NCBI RefSeq assembly: GCF_016599855.1 | Contig: NZ_CP067041.1 | Span: 6,788,501 to 6,852,500, forward strand | Direction of reading: 5' to 3' | From: Bradyrhizobium diazoefficiens | Lineage (GTDB): Bacteria; Pseudomonadota; Alphaproteobacteria; Rhizobiales; Xanthobacteraceae | DNA length: 64,000 nt | Shown: piece by piece, positions 1 to 10,930 of the stretch | How positions within the stretch are numbered: the first letter of the stretch is position 1 | How the letters are laid out: the number at the start of each line of letters is the position of its first letter | The notes under the pieces: model-generated | The model's database searches: none | What the model was told of the DNA's origin: nothing | The model's input: the letters and a program-made list of their open reading frames with translations, nothing else | Translations under genes and position numbers: made by a program

Positions 1-195
1 GATGCACTCGTCATCGAAGTTTCCGACGACGGCGGCGGCTTTCCCGCCGACAACGTCTTCGGCCGCGGCCTGACCGGCATGCATGAACGCGTGCGCGCTC
101 TCAGCGGATCGCTGTCACTCCTGCGCGCGGACGAACGAACCTATGTGCGCTGCCGTCTTCCGCTCGGCGAAATGCACGACCAGATCTCCGGTTAG
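1..195 (+). CDS. Sensor histidine kinase, C-terminal end (partial)
   Basis: Only the last 64 codons lie in the window. They form the end of a GHKL ATPase domain: a D-D-G-G-G-F box (residues 10-15 of the fragment), then G-R-G-L-T-G-M-H-E-R-V (from residue 21) and a G-S-L stretch. This pattern is typical of NarL/UhpB-type (HisKA_3) kinases, which phosphorylate LuxR-type response regulators. No membrane or sensing part is visible, so the signal is unknown. The stop TAG at 193-195 overlaps the stop of the convergent downstream gene by a few bases. Confidence 0.8.
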   Translation, partial: DALVIEVSDDGGGFPADNVFGRGLTGMHERVRALSGSLSLLRADERTYVRCRLPLGEMHDQISG

Positions 196-557
196 CACGC
201 GCCGCAATCGTGCGAACCCTGCTGCGCCGGCTCGCACAGCGTGCTGTGGATCTTGCCGTCCGCGCCGAAGCGAAACGAGGCGCGGATGCGCAGCGAGCCA
301 GCGACGGAATATTCGAGATCAATGCCGTTCTGCGCGGGATGAATTTCCTCAATGGCGAAGGCCGTCGACGAGAAAGCGCTGAGCCGCGGTCTCCAATAGG
401 TTTCGAGCTCGCTCCGTCCGCGATAGAGATGCGTGCCGTTGCACGAGCATTCGACCTCGCCATCCTCGGCATAGAGATCGAGCAGCGCCGAAAGGTCGCC
501 CTTGCGGCAGGCATCCACCCAATCCACAATAAGTCCCATCTGATCGAAATCGCGCAC
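192..557 (-). CDS. NTF2-like / SnoaL-like protein
   Basis: A 121-residue protein with the layout of the NTF2/SnoaL cone fold: an N-terminal helix (V-D-W-V-D-A-C-R-K-G-D), the L-L-D-L-Y-A-E-D-G-E-V segment where many family members place a catalytic Asp, a middle Y-R-G-R motif, and C-terminal strands. Such proteins may be isomerases, hydrolases or ligand binders, and no substrate can be assigned here. The start used is GTG; an ATG six codons further in (539) is an alternative. A cluster of Cys near the C-terminus (H-D-C-G-A-C) is unusual. It is convergent with the kinase and probably a single-gene unit. Confidence 0.65.
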   Translation of the reverse strand: MRDFDQMGLIVDWVDACRKGDLSALLDLYAEDGEVECSCNGTHLYRGRSELETYWRPRLSAFSSTAFAIEEIHPAQNGIDLEYSVAGSLRIRASFRFGADGKIHSTLCEPAQQGSHDCGAC

Positions 558-665
558 GCCAGCAATCCTGTATGCCGCGGAAAAATCTAGAGGCGGCTTA
601 AGGTCACACTCGTGAATAAGCGCTGAACAATAAAGCCCGGAGAATACCGGGTTCCCATCCGGAAC

Positions 666-1430
666 CTACGGGCCTGCATCGCTATGTCGGCGGCCCTTCA
701 ACCAGACAGCAAGGGCGATCAGCACCGCACCGGCAAGCGTGAACCAGGTGATGGCATATTGCAGATGGTCGTCTTTCAAATGCACGTCGAGGGGCCCCGG
801 CCGCGGAATGCCGTTCGCGGGCGCCGGCTGTTCGAGATCGAGATAGAACGGCGCGACCGTGCCCCAATGAAGCGCGCTTGCGATCGCCAGATGATCGCGC
901 ACGAACCATAGCCGCTTGTCCCGGTTCTCGGCCGGCGTGAGCCAGCCTGGCGCTTCCGGAAAGCGCAGATAGCCTGTGAGCGCGACGGGCGCGCCGGTGA
1001 CGAGCTTCTTCACCGCGCGATCCTCGACGCTACGATCCTGCATCGTGTTTTCGACGAAGCCCGCATCGATCACGACGATCTCGCCGCTCGGAAGCCGCGC
1101 CGGCAGGAAGGCCCAGGTGCCGGGACCGGAGGCATCCTTGCGCACGGCGGAGCCGGACGAATAGACCATCGCATCCGGCGAAGCCGTATAAGTCGCGGTG
1201 AAGCTGATGCGGCGAAACTCGTCGCGCGCGGGCGTTAGCGCGGCCCATTGCGCGGGCGGCGGCAGCGCGACGGGTGCTGCCGCGAGACGCTCGGTGAGTG
1301 CGGCAATCAGTTCGTGCTTGGCAGTGCGGCGCTGCAATTGCCAGATTCCGAGCGCGACGAAAGCCGCCGTCAGCAGAAGCGTGAACAGCATGAAGCCGGC
1401 CACGCGGGGCTTGCGCGCAGTCTCGATCAT
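666..1430 (-). CDS. SURF1 family cytochrome oxidase assembly protein
   Basis: A 254-residue protein with the SURF1 plan: an N-terminal transmembrane helix (about 8-28), a large periplasmic domain, and a second transmembrane helix near the C-terminus (about 220-240, I-T-W-F-T-L-A-G-A-V-L-I-A-L). SURF1 (Shy1) helps insert heme a into subunit I of the oxidase. It is the last gene of the cox cluster and its ATG overlaps the stop of the DUF983 gene by four bases (1427-1430), so the two are translationally coupled. The reading frame stays open upstream, but the ATG at 1430 is preferred because earlier residues are the antisense of neighbouring coding sequence. Confidence 0.92.
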   Translation of the reverse strand: MIETARKPRVAGFMLFTLLLTAAFVALGIWQLQRRTAKHELIAALTERLAAAPVALPPPAQWAALTPARDEFRRISFTATYTASPDAMVYSSGSAVRKDASGPGTWAFLPARLPSGEIVVIDAGFVENTMQDRSVEDRAVKKLVTGAPVALTGYLRFPEAPGWLTPAENRDKRLWFVRDHLAIASALHWGTVAPFYLDLEQPAPANGIPRPGPLDVHLKDDHLQYAITWFTLAGAVLIALAVWLKGRRHSDAGP

Positions 1431-1828
1431 TTCGCGCGGTCGATCAGCCGGCCCGGCGCCGCCTTGTGATGGAATTGCAGCGCGATCAGCAGCGACTTCA
1501 TGGTGCGCAGCGGCAATAGGGTCGTTGCGAGGATGAGCGGCAGCCATAGCACCGCATGCAGCCAGAAGGGTGGCTGGTACTTGACCTCGACGACGAGCGC
1601 GCAGCCGACCACGATCGCGCCGGCGAGCATGATGATGAAGATTGCCGGACCGTCGCCGGCGTCGATGAAGGCGTAGTCGAGGCCGCAGCGCTCGCAGGTC
1701 GGCGCCAGCGCCAGGAAACCTCTGTAGAGCTTGCCCTCGCCGCAGCGCGGGCATTTGCAGGCAAGCCCGCGTAGTGCGCTTTGCAGGACACTGGGCTGGG
1801 CTTCAGGCGTACCGGCGGCTTCGTTCAT
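1427..1828 (-). CDS. DUF983 membrane protein with zinc-ribbon-like motif
   Basis: A 133-residue protein of the DUF983 family, often found between coxC and SURF1 in alphaproteobacteria. Near the N-terminus are two Cys pairs, C-P-R-C (about residues 25-28) and C-E-R-C (about 45-48), that could bind a metal. They are followed by two transmembrane helices (about 62-83 and 90-108). The biochemical role is unknown; constant linkage to oxidase assembly genes suggests a part in building the enzyme, which is inference. The ATG at 1828 gives the expected family length. Confidence 0.85.
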   Translation of the reverse strand: MNEAAGTPEAQPSVLQSALRGLACKCPRCGEGKLYRGFLALAPTCERCGLDYAFIDAGDGPAIFIIMLAGAIVVGCALVVEVKYQPPFWLHAVLWLPLILATTLLPLRTMKSLLIALQFHHKAAPGRLIDRAK

Positions 1829-1925
1829 GACGTGCAAGTCTATCACAGTTTCGGCTACGGCCTCGGGCGCTGGAAAACGAAAGGGCGACCCTGCGGCCGC
1901 CCTTTCCCAATCGATCTGCCGCGGC

Positions 1926-2822
1926 TCAGTGCGCGCCGTGAGCCATGGTCTCGGCGCCATGTCCCCAGACATAGATACACAGGAACAGGAACAGCCACAC
2001 CACGTCGACGAAGTGCCAATACCAGGCGGCGAATTCGAAGCCGAGGTGCTGGGTCGGCGTGAAGTGGCCGGCATAGGCGCGCGCCAGGCACACGATCAGG
2101 AAGATCGTGCCGACCAGCACGTGGAAGCCGTGGAAGCCCGTGGCCATGAAGAAGGTGGCGCCATAGACGTTGCCGGCGAACGAGAACGCCGCGTGGCTGT
2201 ACTCATAGGCTTGCACGCAGGTGAAGGTCGCGCCCAAAAGGATAGTCAGGATCAGGCCGTATTTCAGGCCCTGGCGGTCGTTCTCGAGCAGCGCGTGGTG
2301 CGCCCAGGTGACCGTGGTGCCTGACGTGAGCAGGATCAGCGTGTTGAGCAGCGGCAAATGCCAGGGATCGAACGTCTCGATACCGTGCGGCGGCCAGGTG
2401 CCCGGCACCGAGCAGGCGCCCGCGGCAGTGCCGAGGCCGCAGCCGAACACCGCGTCGCGGGTGGCGTGGACGGCATCGGCCGGGAACAGCGCCGCGTTAA
2501 AATAGGCCCAGAACCAGGCGACGAAGAACATCACCTCGGAGGCGATGAACAGGATCATGCCGTAGCGATGATGCAGCTGCACGACGCGGGTGTGGTCGCC
2601 CTTGTACTGGGCTTCCTTGATCACGTCGCCCCACCAGCTCGCCATCGTATAGAGCACGCCGACAGTGCCGACGCCGAAGACGATCGGCGCGGCCGAGAAC
2701 ATGTGGTGCATCCAGGCGATCGCGCCGACCGCCATGATGAAGGCCGAGATGGATCCGACCACGGGCCACGGAGAGGGATCGACCAGATGGTAGTCGTGGT
2801 GCTTGCCTTGCGCGGTTGCCAT
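1926..2822 (-). CDS. coxC: Cytochrome c oxidase subunit III
   Basis: A 298-residue inner membrane protein matching CoxC/CtaE of aa3 oxidases. The N-terminal [12 protein letters not shown] segment is the hallmark of the family, and seven transmembrane helices follow. The [13 protein letters not shown] segment and the C-terminal [12 protein letters not shown] are conserved subunit III motifs. Subunit III has no redox centre; it binds lipids and stabilises proton uptake by subunit I. It lies between ctaG and the DUF983 gene in the cox cluster. Confidence 0.96.
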   Translation of the reverse strand: MATAQGKHHDYHLVDPSPWPVVGSISAFIMAVGAIAWMHHMFSAAPIVFGVGTVGVLYTMASWWGDVIKEAQYKGDHTRVVQLHHRYGMILFIASEVMFFVAWFWAYFNAALFPADAVHATRDAVFGCGLGTAAGACSVPGTWPPHGIETFDPWHLPLLNTLILLTSGTTVTWAHHALLENDRQGLKYGLILTILLGATFTCVQAYEYSHAAFSFAGNVYGATFFMATGFHGFHVLVGTIFLIVCLARAYAGHFTPTQHLGFEFAAWYWHFVDVVWLFLFLCIYVWGHGAETMAHGAH

Positions 2823-2887
2823 TTGCGGTCTCTCTCCTCAATCCCGTGCCTGTCAGGCACTTATCCCCTTATTCCAACCCCTGAGCA

Positions 2888-3541
2888 TCAACCCGGCGGC
2901 TGGCGATTTCCCTTGCGTTTGTCGTCATCGCCGGATGCGAGCGGCTTCACCACCGGATCCTTCACCGCGTAAAACGTATAGGACAGCGTGATCGTGCTGA
3001 GCCCGTCATTATCGTGGTCACTGGCGATCGACGGATCGACGTAAAACACCACAGGCATCTCGCGCGTCTCACCTGGCGCCATGGTCTGCTCGGTGAAGCA
3101 GAAGCAGTTGATCTTCTGAAAATACGATCCGACCGTCAGCGGCGCGACGTTGTAGGCGGCTTGCCCTGAAGTGGTCCGGGCGGCCTGATTGGTCACGGTG
3201 TAATAGATGGTGGTGACCTGACCGATATTGACCTCGACCTCGGTCTTTTCAGGCTCGAACTTCCAGGGCAGGCCCGGCGCGACGTTGGAATCGAAGCGCA
3301 CCGCGATCTTCCGTGCGATCGGGCCGGTAGCGGGCGCCGAGGTCGCAACCTGGGTCGTGCCGTTGAAGCCGGTGGCACGGCAGAACCAGTTGTAGAACGG
3401 CACCGCCGCGTAGGACGCGCCGACCATCAGCGCAACCACGGCGCCGCAGATCGAAGCGACCAGCGCATCGCGACCGAGGCCCTTGCTGGCCGTTCGGCTC
3501 TGATCCCGCGATATGGTCGGCTTCTGATCCATCTCTGTCAT
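2888..3541 (-). CDS. ctaG: Cytochrome c oxidase assembly protein CtaG (Cox11)
   Basis: A 217-residue copper chaperone that delivers copper to the CuB site of subunit I. It has one N-terminal transmembrane helix (about 27-47), then a periplasmic immunoglobulin-like domain. The copper-binding C-F-C-F motif is at residues 146-149, and a further conserved Cys sits at position 54 ([10 protein letters not shown]). Its ATG overlaps the stop of the small upstream gene by four bases, so translation is coupled. Confidence 0.95.
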   Translation of the reverse strand: MTEMDQKPTISRDQSRTASKGLGRDALVASICGAVVALMVGASYAAVPFYNWFCRATGFNGTTQVATSAPATGPIARKIAVRFDSNVAPGLPWKFEPEKTEVEVNIGQVTTIYYTVTNQAARTTSGQAAYNVAPLTVGSYFQKINCFCFTEQTMAPGETREMPVVFYVDPSIASDHDNDGLSTITLSYTFYAVKDPVVKPLASGDDDKRKGNRQPPG

Positions 3542-3702
3542 ATTGGGCGAACTAGAACCGCCGGTCCCTTGACCATGGTGACGGCGAAGAACAGCACGAC
3601 GAGCACACCAAGCGCGAGCGCGATCGCGATCGAGCGCCGACGACGGCTCTTCTTCTGCGCCTCGGTGAGGACGATTCCATCTGGCTCGGGTTTGTCAGCC
3701 AT
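3538..3702 (-). CDS. Small membrane protein of the cox cluster (CoxF-like)
   Basis: A 54-residue protein: a charged N-terminus ending in K-K-S-R-R-R-R-S, then one hydrophobic helix (about 25-45). Small proteins of this type, often named CoxF, sit between ctaB and ctaG in many rhizobia; the function is not established. The ATG at 3702 is chosen because it begins M-A-D-K-P and leaves a 7-bp gap after ctaB. An ATG 11 codons upstream would overlap ctaB. The stop overlaps the ctaG start. Confidence 0.75.
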   Translation of the reverse strand: MADKPEPDGIVLTEAQKKSRRRRSIAIALALGVLVVLFFAVTMVKGPAVLVRPI

Positions 3703-3709
3703 TCCTGCC

Positions 3710-4654
3710 TCATGCGCCCCCAACCATCGGAGCAAGCGCCCGGATCACGACCTCGGCCAGCAGGGTCGCGAACAGCGCGAACAGATACAGGATCGAGAAG
3801 GCGAACAGTTTTCGCGTTGCGCGCAGCGACTGGCTGCGTTCGCGACGGAGATAGACGTTGATCGCAAGCACCAGCATGCCGGTGCCGAGGATCAGCGAGG
3901 TGATGCCATAGATGGCGTCGAAATAGCCGAGCGCCCAGGGCGCTGCGGCCACCGCGATCAGCACGATGGTGTAGAGCAGGATCTGGAGACGGGTCGCATC
4001 GGGGCCGGCGACGTTGGGCAGCATCGGAATGCCGGCGCGGGCATAGTCGTCGGAGCGGAACAGCGCCAGCGCCCAGAAGTGTGGCGGCGTCCAGAAAAAG
4101 ATGATGGCGAACAGCAGCAGCGGCTCGACGTCGACCGTGCCGGTCACGGAAGCCCAGGCCACCACCGGCGGCAGCGCGCCGGCGGCGCCGCCTATCACGA
4201 TGTTCTGCGCGGTCCGGCGCTTCAGCCCCATCGTGTAGATCACGACGTAGAAGAAGATGGTGAAGGCGAGCAGCGCGCCTGCGATCCAGTTGACGAGAAT
4301 GCCGAGCGTCATCACCGAAAAGAAGGCCAGCGTCATGCCGAACGCCATCGCCTCGGGCCGGGTGATGCGGCCGCGCGGAATCGGCCGGTTCGCCGTGCGC
4401 GACATTTTTGCGTCGATGTCGCCCTCGAGCGCCATGTTGAGCGCGCCGGAGGCGCCGGCGCCAACGGCGATGCAGAGCAGCGAGGTGATCGCGAGCACCC
4501 AGTGGAAGTGTCCCGGCGCCATCGCCATCCCGACCAGCGCGGTGAAGATCACGAGCGACATCACCCGCGGCTTCAGCAGTGCGATATAATCGCCGACCTC
4601 CGCTTCGGATATCCGCGGATTGATGTCGATGGCGTTGTGGTCGAGGACGGACAC
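3710..4654 (-). CDS. ctaB: Protoheme IX farnesyltransferase
   Basis: A 314-residue polytopic membrane enzyme of the UbiA superfamily (CtaB/Cox10). It transfers a farnesyl group to heme b to make heme o, the precursor of heme a. The prenyl-diphosphate binding motif [19 protein letters not shown] is visible at roughly residues 72-90. About nine transmembrane helices follow. It lies 65 bp downstream of coxA in the same orientation, and its product supplies the heme cofactor for that subunit. Confidence 0.95.
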   Translation of the reverse strand: MSVLDHNAIDINPRISEAEVGDYIALLKPRVMSLVIFTALVGMAMAPGHFHWVLAITSLLCIAVGAGASGALNMALEGDIDAKMSRTANRPIPRGRITRPEAMAFGMTLAFFSVMTLGILVNWIAGALLAFTIFFYVVIYTMGLKRRTAQNIVIGGAAGALPPVVAWASVTGTVDVEPLLLFAIIFFWTPPHFWALALFRSDDYARAGIPMLPNVAGPDATRLQILLYTIVLIAVAAAPWALGYFDAIYGITSLILGTGMLVLAINVYLRRERSQSLRATRKLFAFSILYLFALFATLLAEVVIRALAPMVGGA

Positions 4655-4719
4655 TTAAACCTGCTCGTTTCGTTGTCGAGCCGCGGCGCCCGTCGCGGGC
4701 GCCGCGGGAGTCTTGTCGC

Positions 4720-6402
<1,683 letters not shown>

Positions 6403-7257
6403 TTACTGCGTCGAGCCGGCCGCCGATGCATAGGCGTTCATGCCGCCGCTCGCATATTTCTTCTTCGCCTCTTCGACCCAGGAGGCGAAGTCCTGGTCGC
6501 TCACGACGCGCACGGCAATCGGCATGAAGGCGTGGTCCTTGCCGCACAGCTCCGAACACTGGCCGTAATACATGCCGACCTTGGTCGCCTTGAACCAGGT
6601 CTCGTTGAGTCGGCCCGGGATGGCGTCGATCTTGACGCCGAACGCCGGCACCGCGAACGAGTGGATGACGTCGGCGCCGGTGGTCTGGATGCGAACCACC
6701 TTGTTAACCGGCACCACCATCTCGTTGTCGACGCCGAGCAGCCGCGGCTGCTTGTCCTGCGCCATCAGCGAATCAAATTCGAACTTGCCGTTATCGGGAT
6801 AGGCGTAGGACCAGTACCACTGCTTGCCAGTTGCCTTGATGGTCAGGTCCGCCTTCGGCACGTCGAGCTCCAGGAACAGAAGGCGGAACGACGGCACCGC
6901 GATGCCGACCAGGATCAGGACCGGAATCAGCGTCCACGCCACCTCGATCAGTGTGTTGTGCGTGGTTCGCGATGGCACTGGATTGGCCCGCGCATTGAAC
7001 TTGATCACGACGGTCACGATCAGCGCCAGCACGAACAGTGTGATGACGGTGATGAGGACGGATAGGAAATTGTGGAACCAGGTGATGTTGTCCATCACCG
7101 GGGAAGCAGACCCCTGCAGGTGCCATTCCCACGGTGCCGGCTGACCGAGCTCGGCGAATGCCGCGCCGCCCGTCAGCAACGTGATGCCAGTCGCCACCAA
7201 GGCGATGGCGGCCAATCCCAGCAAATGCCGGCCCACCCGACCCATCGACATCCTCAT
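6403..7257 (-). CDS. coxB: Cytochrome c oxidase subunit II (CuA)
   Basis: A 284-residue subunit that accepts electrons from cytochrome c. It has a signal-like N-terminus (about 10-36), two transmembrane helices (about 60-85 and 103-128) and a periplasmic cupredoxin domain. The CuA ligands are all present: His199, Cys234, Cys238, His242 and Met245 in Y-G-Q-C-S-E-L-C-G-K-D-H-A-F-M. The aromatic K-Q-W-Y-W-S-Y electron-entry patch is at about 145-151. There is no fused cytochrome c domain. As first gene of the cluster, its upstream region probably carries the promoter. Confidence 0.97.
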   Translation of the reverse strand: MRMSMGRVGRHLLGLAAIALVATGITLLTGGAAFAELGQPAPWEWHLQGSASPVMDNITWFHNFLSVLITVITLFVLALIVTVVIKFNARANPVPSRTTHNTLIEVAWTLIPVLILVGIAVPSFRLLFLELDVPKADLTIKATGKQWYWSYAYPDNGKFEFDSLMAQDKQPRLLGVDNEMVVPVNKVVRIQTTGADVIHSFAVPAFGVKIDAIPGRLNETWFKATKVGMYYGQCSELCGKDHAFMPIAVRVVSDQDFASWVEEAKKKYASGGMNAYASAAGSTQ

Positions 7258-7705
7258 GCCGTTCGCGCTCCCCTTACGAAATCACCCCAGATGCGTTTCC
7301 CTCTTTCCGGGAAACGCTTATTCGATCCGCCCGTCTGACAAACCGCCGCGCAAGAATACCTCTAAGAGGAATTGGGCCAGATCGCTAGAACGCCGAAATC
7401 AAGCCTCTCAAACCATAATTCTTGATCTATCGCAATGCAGTCGTGAGGCCCCTCTGCCAGCGATCGTCCGCAAGATATTTCCTAGTAACATCAGACAAAA
7501 ATACCATTTCCCGAGATGCCGCGGCTTGACAGCGGAATTGCCCGCTGTAGGCACTGGCGCCAGGCCGTGCAGGAACCTGATTCGTGCCGACCATGGCGGC
7601 ACGAGGCGGCGCGGAATTTGCTTGGGAATCGCCTTCAAGACGCCGTCATTTCCGTATCACTCCGTTCGGCGCGAGCGACCCGAGCGAGCAGAGGGACCGA
7701 CCCCG
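7258..7705. other. Intergenic region between coxB and the IalB-family gene
   Basis: This 448-bp gap separates two divergent genes and must hold promoters for both. The part near 7400-7510 is clearly more AT-rich than the flanks. On the plus strand a TTGACA at 7526-7531 is followed after 16 bp by TAGGCA, a weak promoter candidate for the downstream gene. I see no convincing palindromic operator, RNA structure or small gene. Confidence 0.4.
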
Positions 7706-8251
7706 ATGGGGCTTTCGAAATGCATGGCAAGATCGGTTCTATGGCCGGCTGGCGGCCTCACGGCGCTGATCGGCCTCCTGGCCACCGCCCTTCTCCTTGC
7801 CTTGCCCGGTTACGCCCATGCGCAGGGCGCGGTGCGCTCCGTCCATGGCGACTGGCAGATCCGCTGCGATACCCCGCCCGGCGCCCAGTCCGAGCAATGC
7901 GCCTTGATCCAGAGCGTGGTGGCGGAAGACCGCTCCAATGCCGGCCTCACCGTGATCGTGCTCAAGACCGCCGACCAGAAGAGCCGCCTGATGCGGGTGG
8001 TCGCCCCGCTGGGCGTGCTGCTGCCCTCCGGCCTGGGGCTGAAGCTCGACAACCAGGACGTCGGCCGCGCCGGTTTCGTTCGCTGCCTGCCCAATGGCTG
8101 TGTCGCCGAGGTCGTCATGGACGACAAGCTGCTCGGCCAGCTCCGCAGCGCCAAGACCGCGACCTTCATCATCTTCGAGACCCCGGAAGAAGGCATCGGC
8201 TTCCCGCTTAGCCTGAATGGGCTCGGCGAGGGCTACGACAAGCTGCCGTAG
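7706..8251 (+). CDS. Invasion-associated locus B (IalB) family exported protein
   Basis: A 181-residue protein with a clear Sec signal peptide (hydrophobic L-T-A-L-I-G-L-L-A-T-A-L-L-L-A-L, cleavage after A-H-A-Q) and a periplasmic domain starting V-H-G-D-W-Q-I-R-C-D-T-P-P-G. That opening and the paired cysteines (C-D-T..., C-A-L, R-C-L-P-N-G-C) are the IalB family signature. The family is named from Bartonella, but in free-living alphaproteobacteria these are periplasmic proteins of unknown function. An alternative ATG lies six codons further in at 7724. The 3' end overlaps the convergent downstream gene by 19 bp. Confidence 0.85.
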   Translation: MGLSKCMARSVLWPAGGLTALIGLLATALLLALPGYAHAQGAVRSVHGDWQIRCDTPPGAQSEQCALIQSVVAEDRSNAGLTVIVLKTADQKSRLMRVVAPLGVLLPSGLGLKLDNQDVGRAGFVRCLPNGCVAEVVMDDKLLGQLRSAKTATFIIFETPEEGIGFPLSLNGLGEGYDKLP

Positions 8252-8544
8252 GGGCGCTCAGACCCGTCGATGCGATAAAGCTCCGTGTCGCACCAGCCGC
8301 AGCGATAGATGCGGCCTCTGCCAGCCACTGGCCCGACCAACGCCTTCCCCCGGCACGTCGCGCAAACGACGCCATCCACCGTGTCGCAACCGGCATGGGC
8401 TGCGAGATAGGCCTCGCGCGTGGGATAGGAGGTCCAGTAGCGGCGATAAATGAACTGATTGAAGAGCAGGACCAGAGCCAGCACGGCGAAGCCGATGATC
8501 AGACCGTGATACTGATCCCAGAACACAAGCAGGGAATTCCGCAT
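8233..8544 (-). CDS. Small membrane protein with C-terminal zinc-ribbon-like motif
   Basis: A 103-residue protein I cannot place in a named family. It has one transmembrane helix near the N-terminus (about 14-34, L-I-I-G-F-A-V-L-A-L-V-L-L-F). The cytoplasmic tail contains C-A-T-C (about residues 61-64) and C-G-W-C (about 83-86), spaced like a treble-clef or rubredoxin-type zinc ribbon. The ATG at 8544 is used; a TTG eight codons upstream is less likely. It converges on the IalB-family gene with a 19-bp overlap. Confidence 0.6.
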   Translation of the reverse strand: MRNSLLVFWDQYHGLIIGFAVLALVLLFNQFIYRRYWTSYPTREAYLAAHAGCDTVDGVVCATCRGKALVGPVAGRGRIYRCGWCDTELYRIDGSERPYGSLS

Positions 8545-8702
8545 GCTTTGCCGGCGGCTCCAACCCAAGGGTTGCGTCCTCGATAGCGCGAAATCCTGAA
8601 AGCCGGCTTAAGCGGAAGCCGCACCTATCGTTTCCGTAATGTGACAGCCCGGCCCTCGCGAAACGCGGGGGAAACCATTATCTTGCCGTACATCCCCCGA
8701 TA

Positions 8703-10142
8703 ATGGACGGACCCATGACCAACCCTGCCACAACCTCCCTGCTCGACCGCGCCAATCTCGACCGCGACCAGGTTCGTCACGAGGTCGCGCGCGGGCTTGC
8801 CGGCGCCGACGACGGCGAATTGTTCCTGGAATACAGCCAGACCGAAGCGCTGATGTTCGACAATGGGCGGCTGAAGCAGGCGACCTACGACACCTCGCAA
8901 GGATTCGGCCTGCGCGCCGTGAAGGACGACGCGGTCGGCTATGCGCATTCCTCCGACGTGTCGCTGCCGGCGCTGATTCGCGCCGCCGACGCGGTCGCTG
9001 CCGTCCGTGGCGGCTATTCCGGCAGCTTCGCGGCTCCGCCCCCGCATACCAATGTGCGGCTCTATGGCGATGACAACCCGCTGGATGCGCCGGGTTTCGA
9101 GACCAAGGTCAAGCTGCTGGCCGAGATCGACGCTTACCTGCGCGACAAGGATCCGCGGGTGCGGCAGGTCAGCGTCAGCTTAGGGGCCACCTGGCAGGTC
9201 GTCGAGATCCTGCGGCCCGACGGCGAGAGCTATCGCGACATCCGCCCGCTGGTGCGCGTCAACATCTCCGTCGTCGCTGGACAAGGCGACCGCCAGGAAA
9301 GCGGCAGCAAGGGCTATGGTGGCCGCGCCGGCTATGCCGAATTCATCGAGACAAAAAACTGGCGCGATGCCGCCGACGGCGCGCTGCGCGAGGCGCTGGT
9401 CAATCTGGAATCGATTCCTGCGCCTGCCGGCGAGATGGACGTCGTGCTCGGCGCCGGCTGGCCCGGCGTGATGCTGCATGAAGCGGTCGGCCACGGCCTC
9501 GAAGGCGACTTCAACCGCAAGAAGACGTCTGCATTTGCGGGCCTGATGGGCCAGCAGGTCGCGGCCAAGGGCGTCACCGTGGTCGACGACGGCACCATTG
9601 CCTCGCGACGCGGCTCGCTTTCGATCGACGACGAGGGCACACCGACCAATCGCACCGTGCTGATCGAGGACGGCATTCTGGTCGGCTACATGCAGGACCG
9701 TCAGAACGCGCGGTTGATGAATATGAAGCCGACCGGCAACGGCCGCCGCCAGGGCTATGCTCATGTGCCGATGCCACGCATGACCAACACCTACATGCTC
9801 GCGGGCGACCGCGATGCGGCCGAAATTCTCGCGTCGGTGAAGAATGGCGTGTTTGCCGCGAATTTCGGCGGCGGACAGGTCGACATCACCTCGGGCAAAT
9901 ACGTGTTCCAATGCACCGAGGCCTACAAGATCGAAAACGGTAAGATCGGCGCGCCGCTGAAGGGCGCCATGCTGATCGGCAATGGGCCGACTGACCTGCA
10001 TCGCATCCGCATGATCGGCAACGATCTCGCGCTCGATACCGGCATCGGCACTTGCGGCAAGAACGGGCAAGGCGTGCCGGTTGGCGTCGGCCAGCCGTCG
10101 CTCCTGATGGAACGCATTACGGTAGGTGGAACGGGCGCATGA
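8703..10142 (+). CDS. tldD: Metalloprotease TldD
   Basis: A 479-residue member of the TldD/PmbA family. The zinc-binding H-E-A-V-G-H motif is at residues 259-264, followed by G-L-E-G-D as in TldD proteins; the partner PmbA (TldE) lacks this motif. In E. coli TldD and TldE form a heterodimeric protease that processes unfolded peptides such as microcin B17 and the CcdA antitoxin. No tldE copy is in this window. The stop overlaps the start of the next gene (ATGA, 10139-10142). Start at ATG 8703, with a second ATG at 8715 possible. Confidence 0.95.
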   Translation: MDGPMTNPATTSLLDRANLDRDQVRHEVARGLAGADDGELFLEYSQTEALMFDNGRLKQATYDTSQGFGLRAVKDDAVGYAHSSDVSLPALIRAADAVAAVRGGYSGSFAAPPPHTNVRLYGDDNPLDAPGFETKVKLLAEIDAYLRDKDPRVRQVSVSLGATWQVVEILRPDGESYRDIRPLVRVNISVVAGQGDRQESGSKGYGGRAGYAEFIETKNWRDAADGALREALVNLESIPAPAGEMDVVLGAGWPGVMLHEAVGHGLEGDFNRKKTSAFAGLMGQQVAAKGVTVVDDGTIASRRGSLSIDDEGTPTNRTVLIEDGILVGYMQDRQNARLMNMKPTGNGRRQGYAHVPMPRMTNTYMLAGDRDAAEILASVKNGVFAANFGGGQVDITSGKYVFQCTEAYKIENGKIGAPLKGAMLIGNGPTDLHRIRMIGNDLALDTGIGTCGKNGQGVPVGVGQPSLLMERITVGGTGA

Positions 10143-10918
10143 GCGTTGAAGAGAAAGTGACTGTCAGCACCAAGCGGAAGAGCAGCGGCTGGGCCGGCCA
10201 GCTGATGCAACTCGCCGGCATCGTCGCCGCCGTCTTCATCGCCAAGGGCGCACTGGCCGAGCCGTTCTACGTGCCGTCGGGCTCGATGGAGCCGACGCTG
10301 TTGATCGGCGACGCGCTGCTCGCCTCGAAATTCCCCTATGGCTACGGCACTTCCTCCCTGCCGATACAGATCAACCTGCCGGAAACCGGCCGCGTGTTCG
10401 CGGAAATGCCGAAGCAGGGCGACGTCGTGGTGTTCCGTTGGCCCGGCGACCGCTCGCAGGCCTGGGTCAAGCGCGTCGTCGGCCTGCCCGGCGATCGCAT
10501 CCAGATGCGACAGGGGCAGCTCTTCATCAACGATCGCCCCGCCGAGTTGAAGCCGGATGGCGTTGGTGCCGCCGAGGATGACAATGGCGGCAGCGAGCCC
10601 GCTTACCGCTATGTCGAGACCCTGCCGAACGGCGTCAAGCACCTGATCTTCAAGATGCGCGACAATGGCCCGCTCGACAACACGCCGGAAGTGACGGTGC
10701 CGGCCGGCCATCTCTTCGTGCTTGGCGACAACCGCGACAATTCCGCCGACAGCCGCGTGCCGCTCCGCTCCGGCGGCGTCGGCCTGCTGCCGGTCGACAA
10801 TCTCGTCGGCCGTGCGGACGCCGTGCTCGGCTCCTGGGATCTCGGCATGCGCGGCCAGCCGGTGTGGACCTGGCTCTCCGGCTTCCGCCTCGCGCGGTTC
10901 TTCACCGCCGTGCATTGA
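10139..10918 (+). CDS. lepB: Signal peptidase I
   Basis: A 259-residue type I signal peptidase that cuts Sec and Tat signal peptides. One N-terminal transmembrane helix (about 20-40) precedes the catalytic domain. The nucleophile Ser49 sits in S-G-S-M-E-P-T-L and the general base Lys111 in K-R-V-V-G-L-P-G-D; the conserved G-D-N-R-D-N-S-A-D-S-R box is near residue 200. It is translationally coupled to tldD. A second lepB is usual in these genomes, so this may not be the only copy. Confidence 0.93.
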   Translation: MSVEEKVTVSTKRKSSGWAGQLMQLAGIVAAVFIAKGALAEPFYVPSGSMEPTLLIGDALLASKFPYGYGTSSLPIQINLPETGRVFAEMPKQGDVVVFRWPGDRSQAWVKRVVGLPGDRIQMRQGQLFINDRPAELKPDGVGAAEDDNGGSEPAYRYVETLPNGVKHLIFKMRDNGPLDNTPEVTVPAGHLFVLGDNRDNSADSRVPLRSGGVGLLPVDNLVGRADAVLGSWDLGMRGQPVWTWLSGFRLARFFTAVH

Positions 10919-10930
10919 GCCGATCTCGTG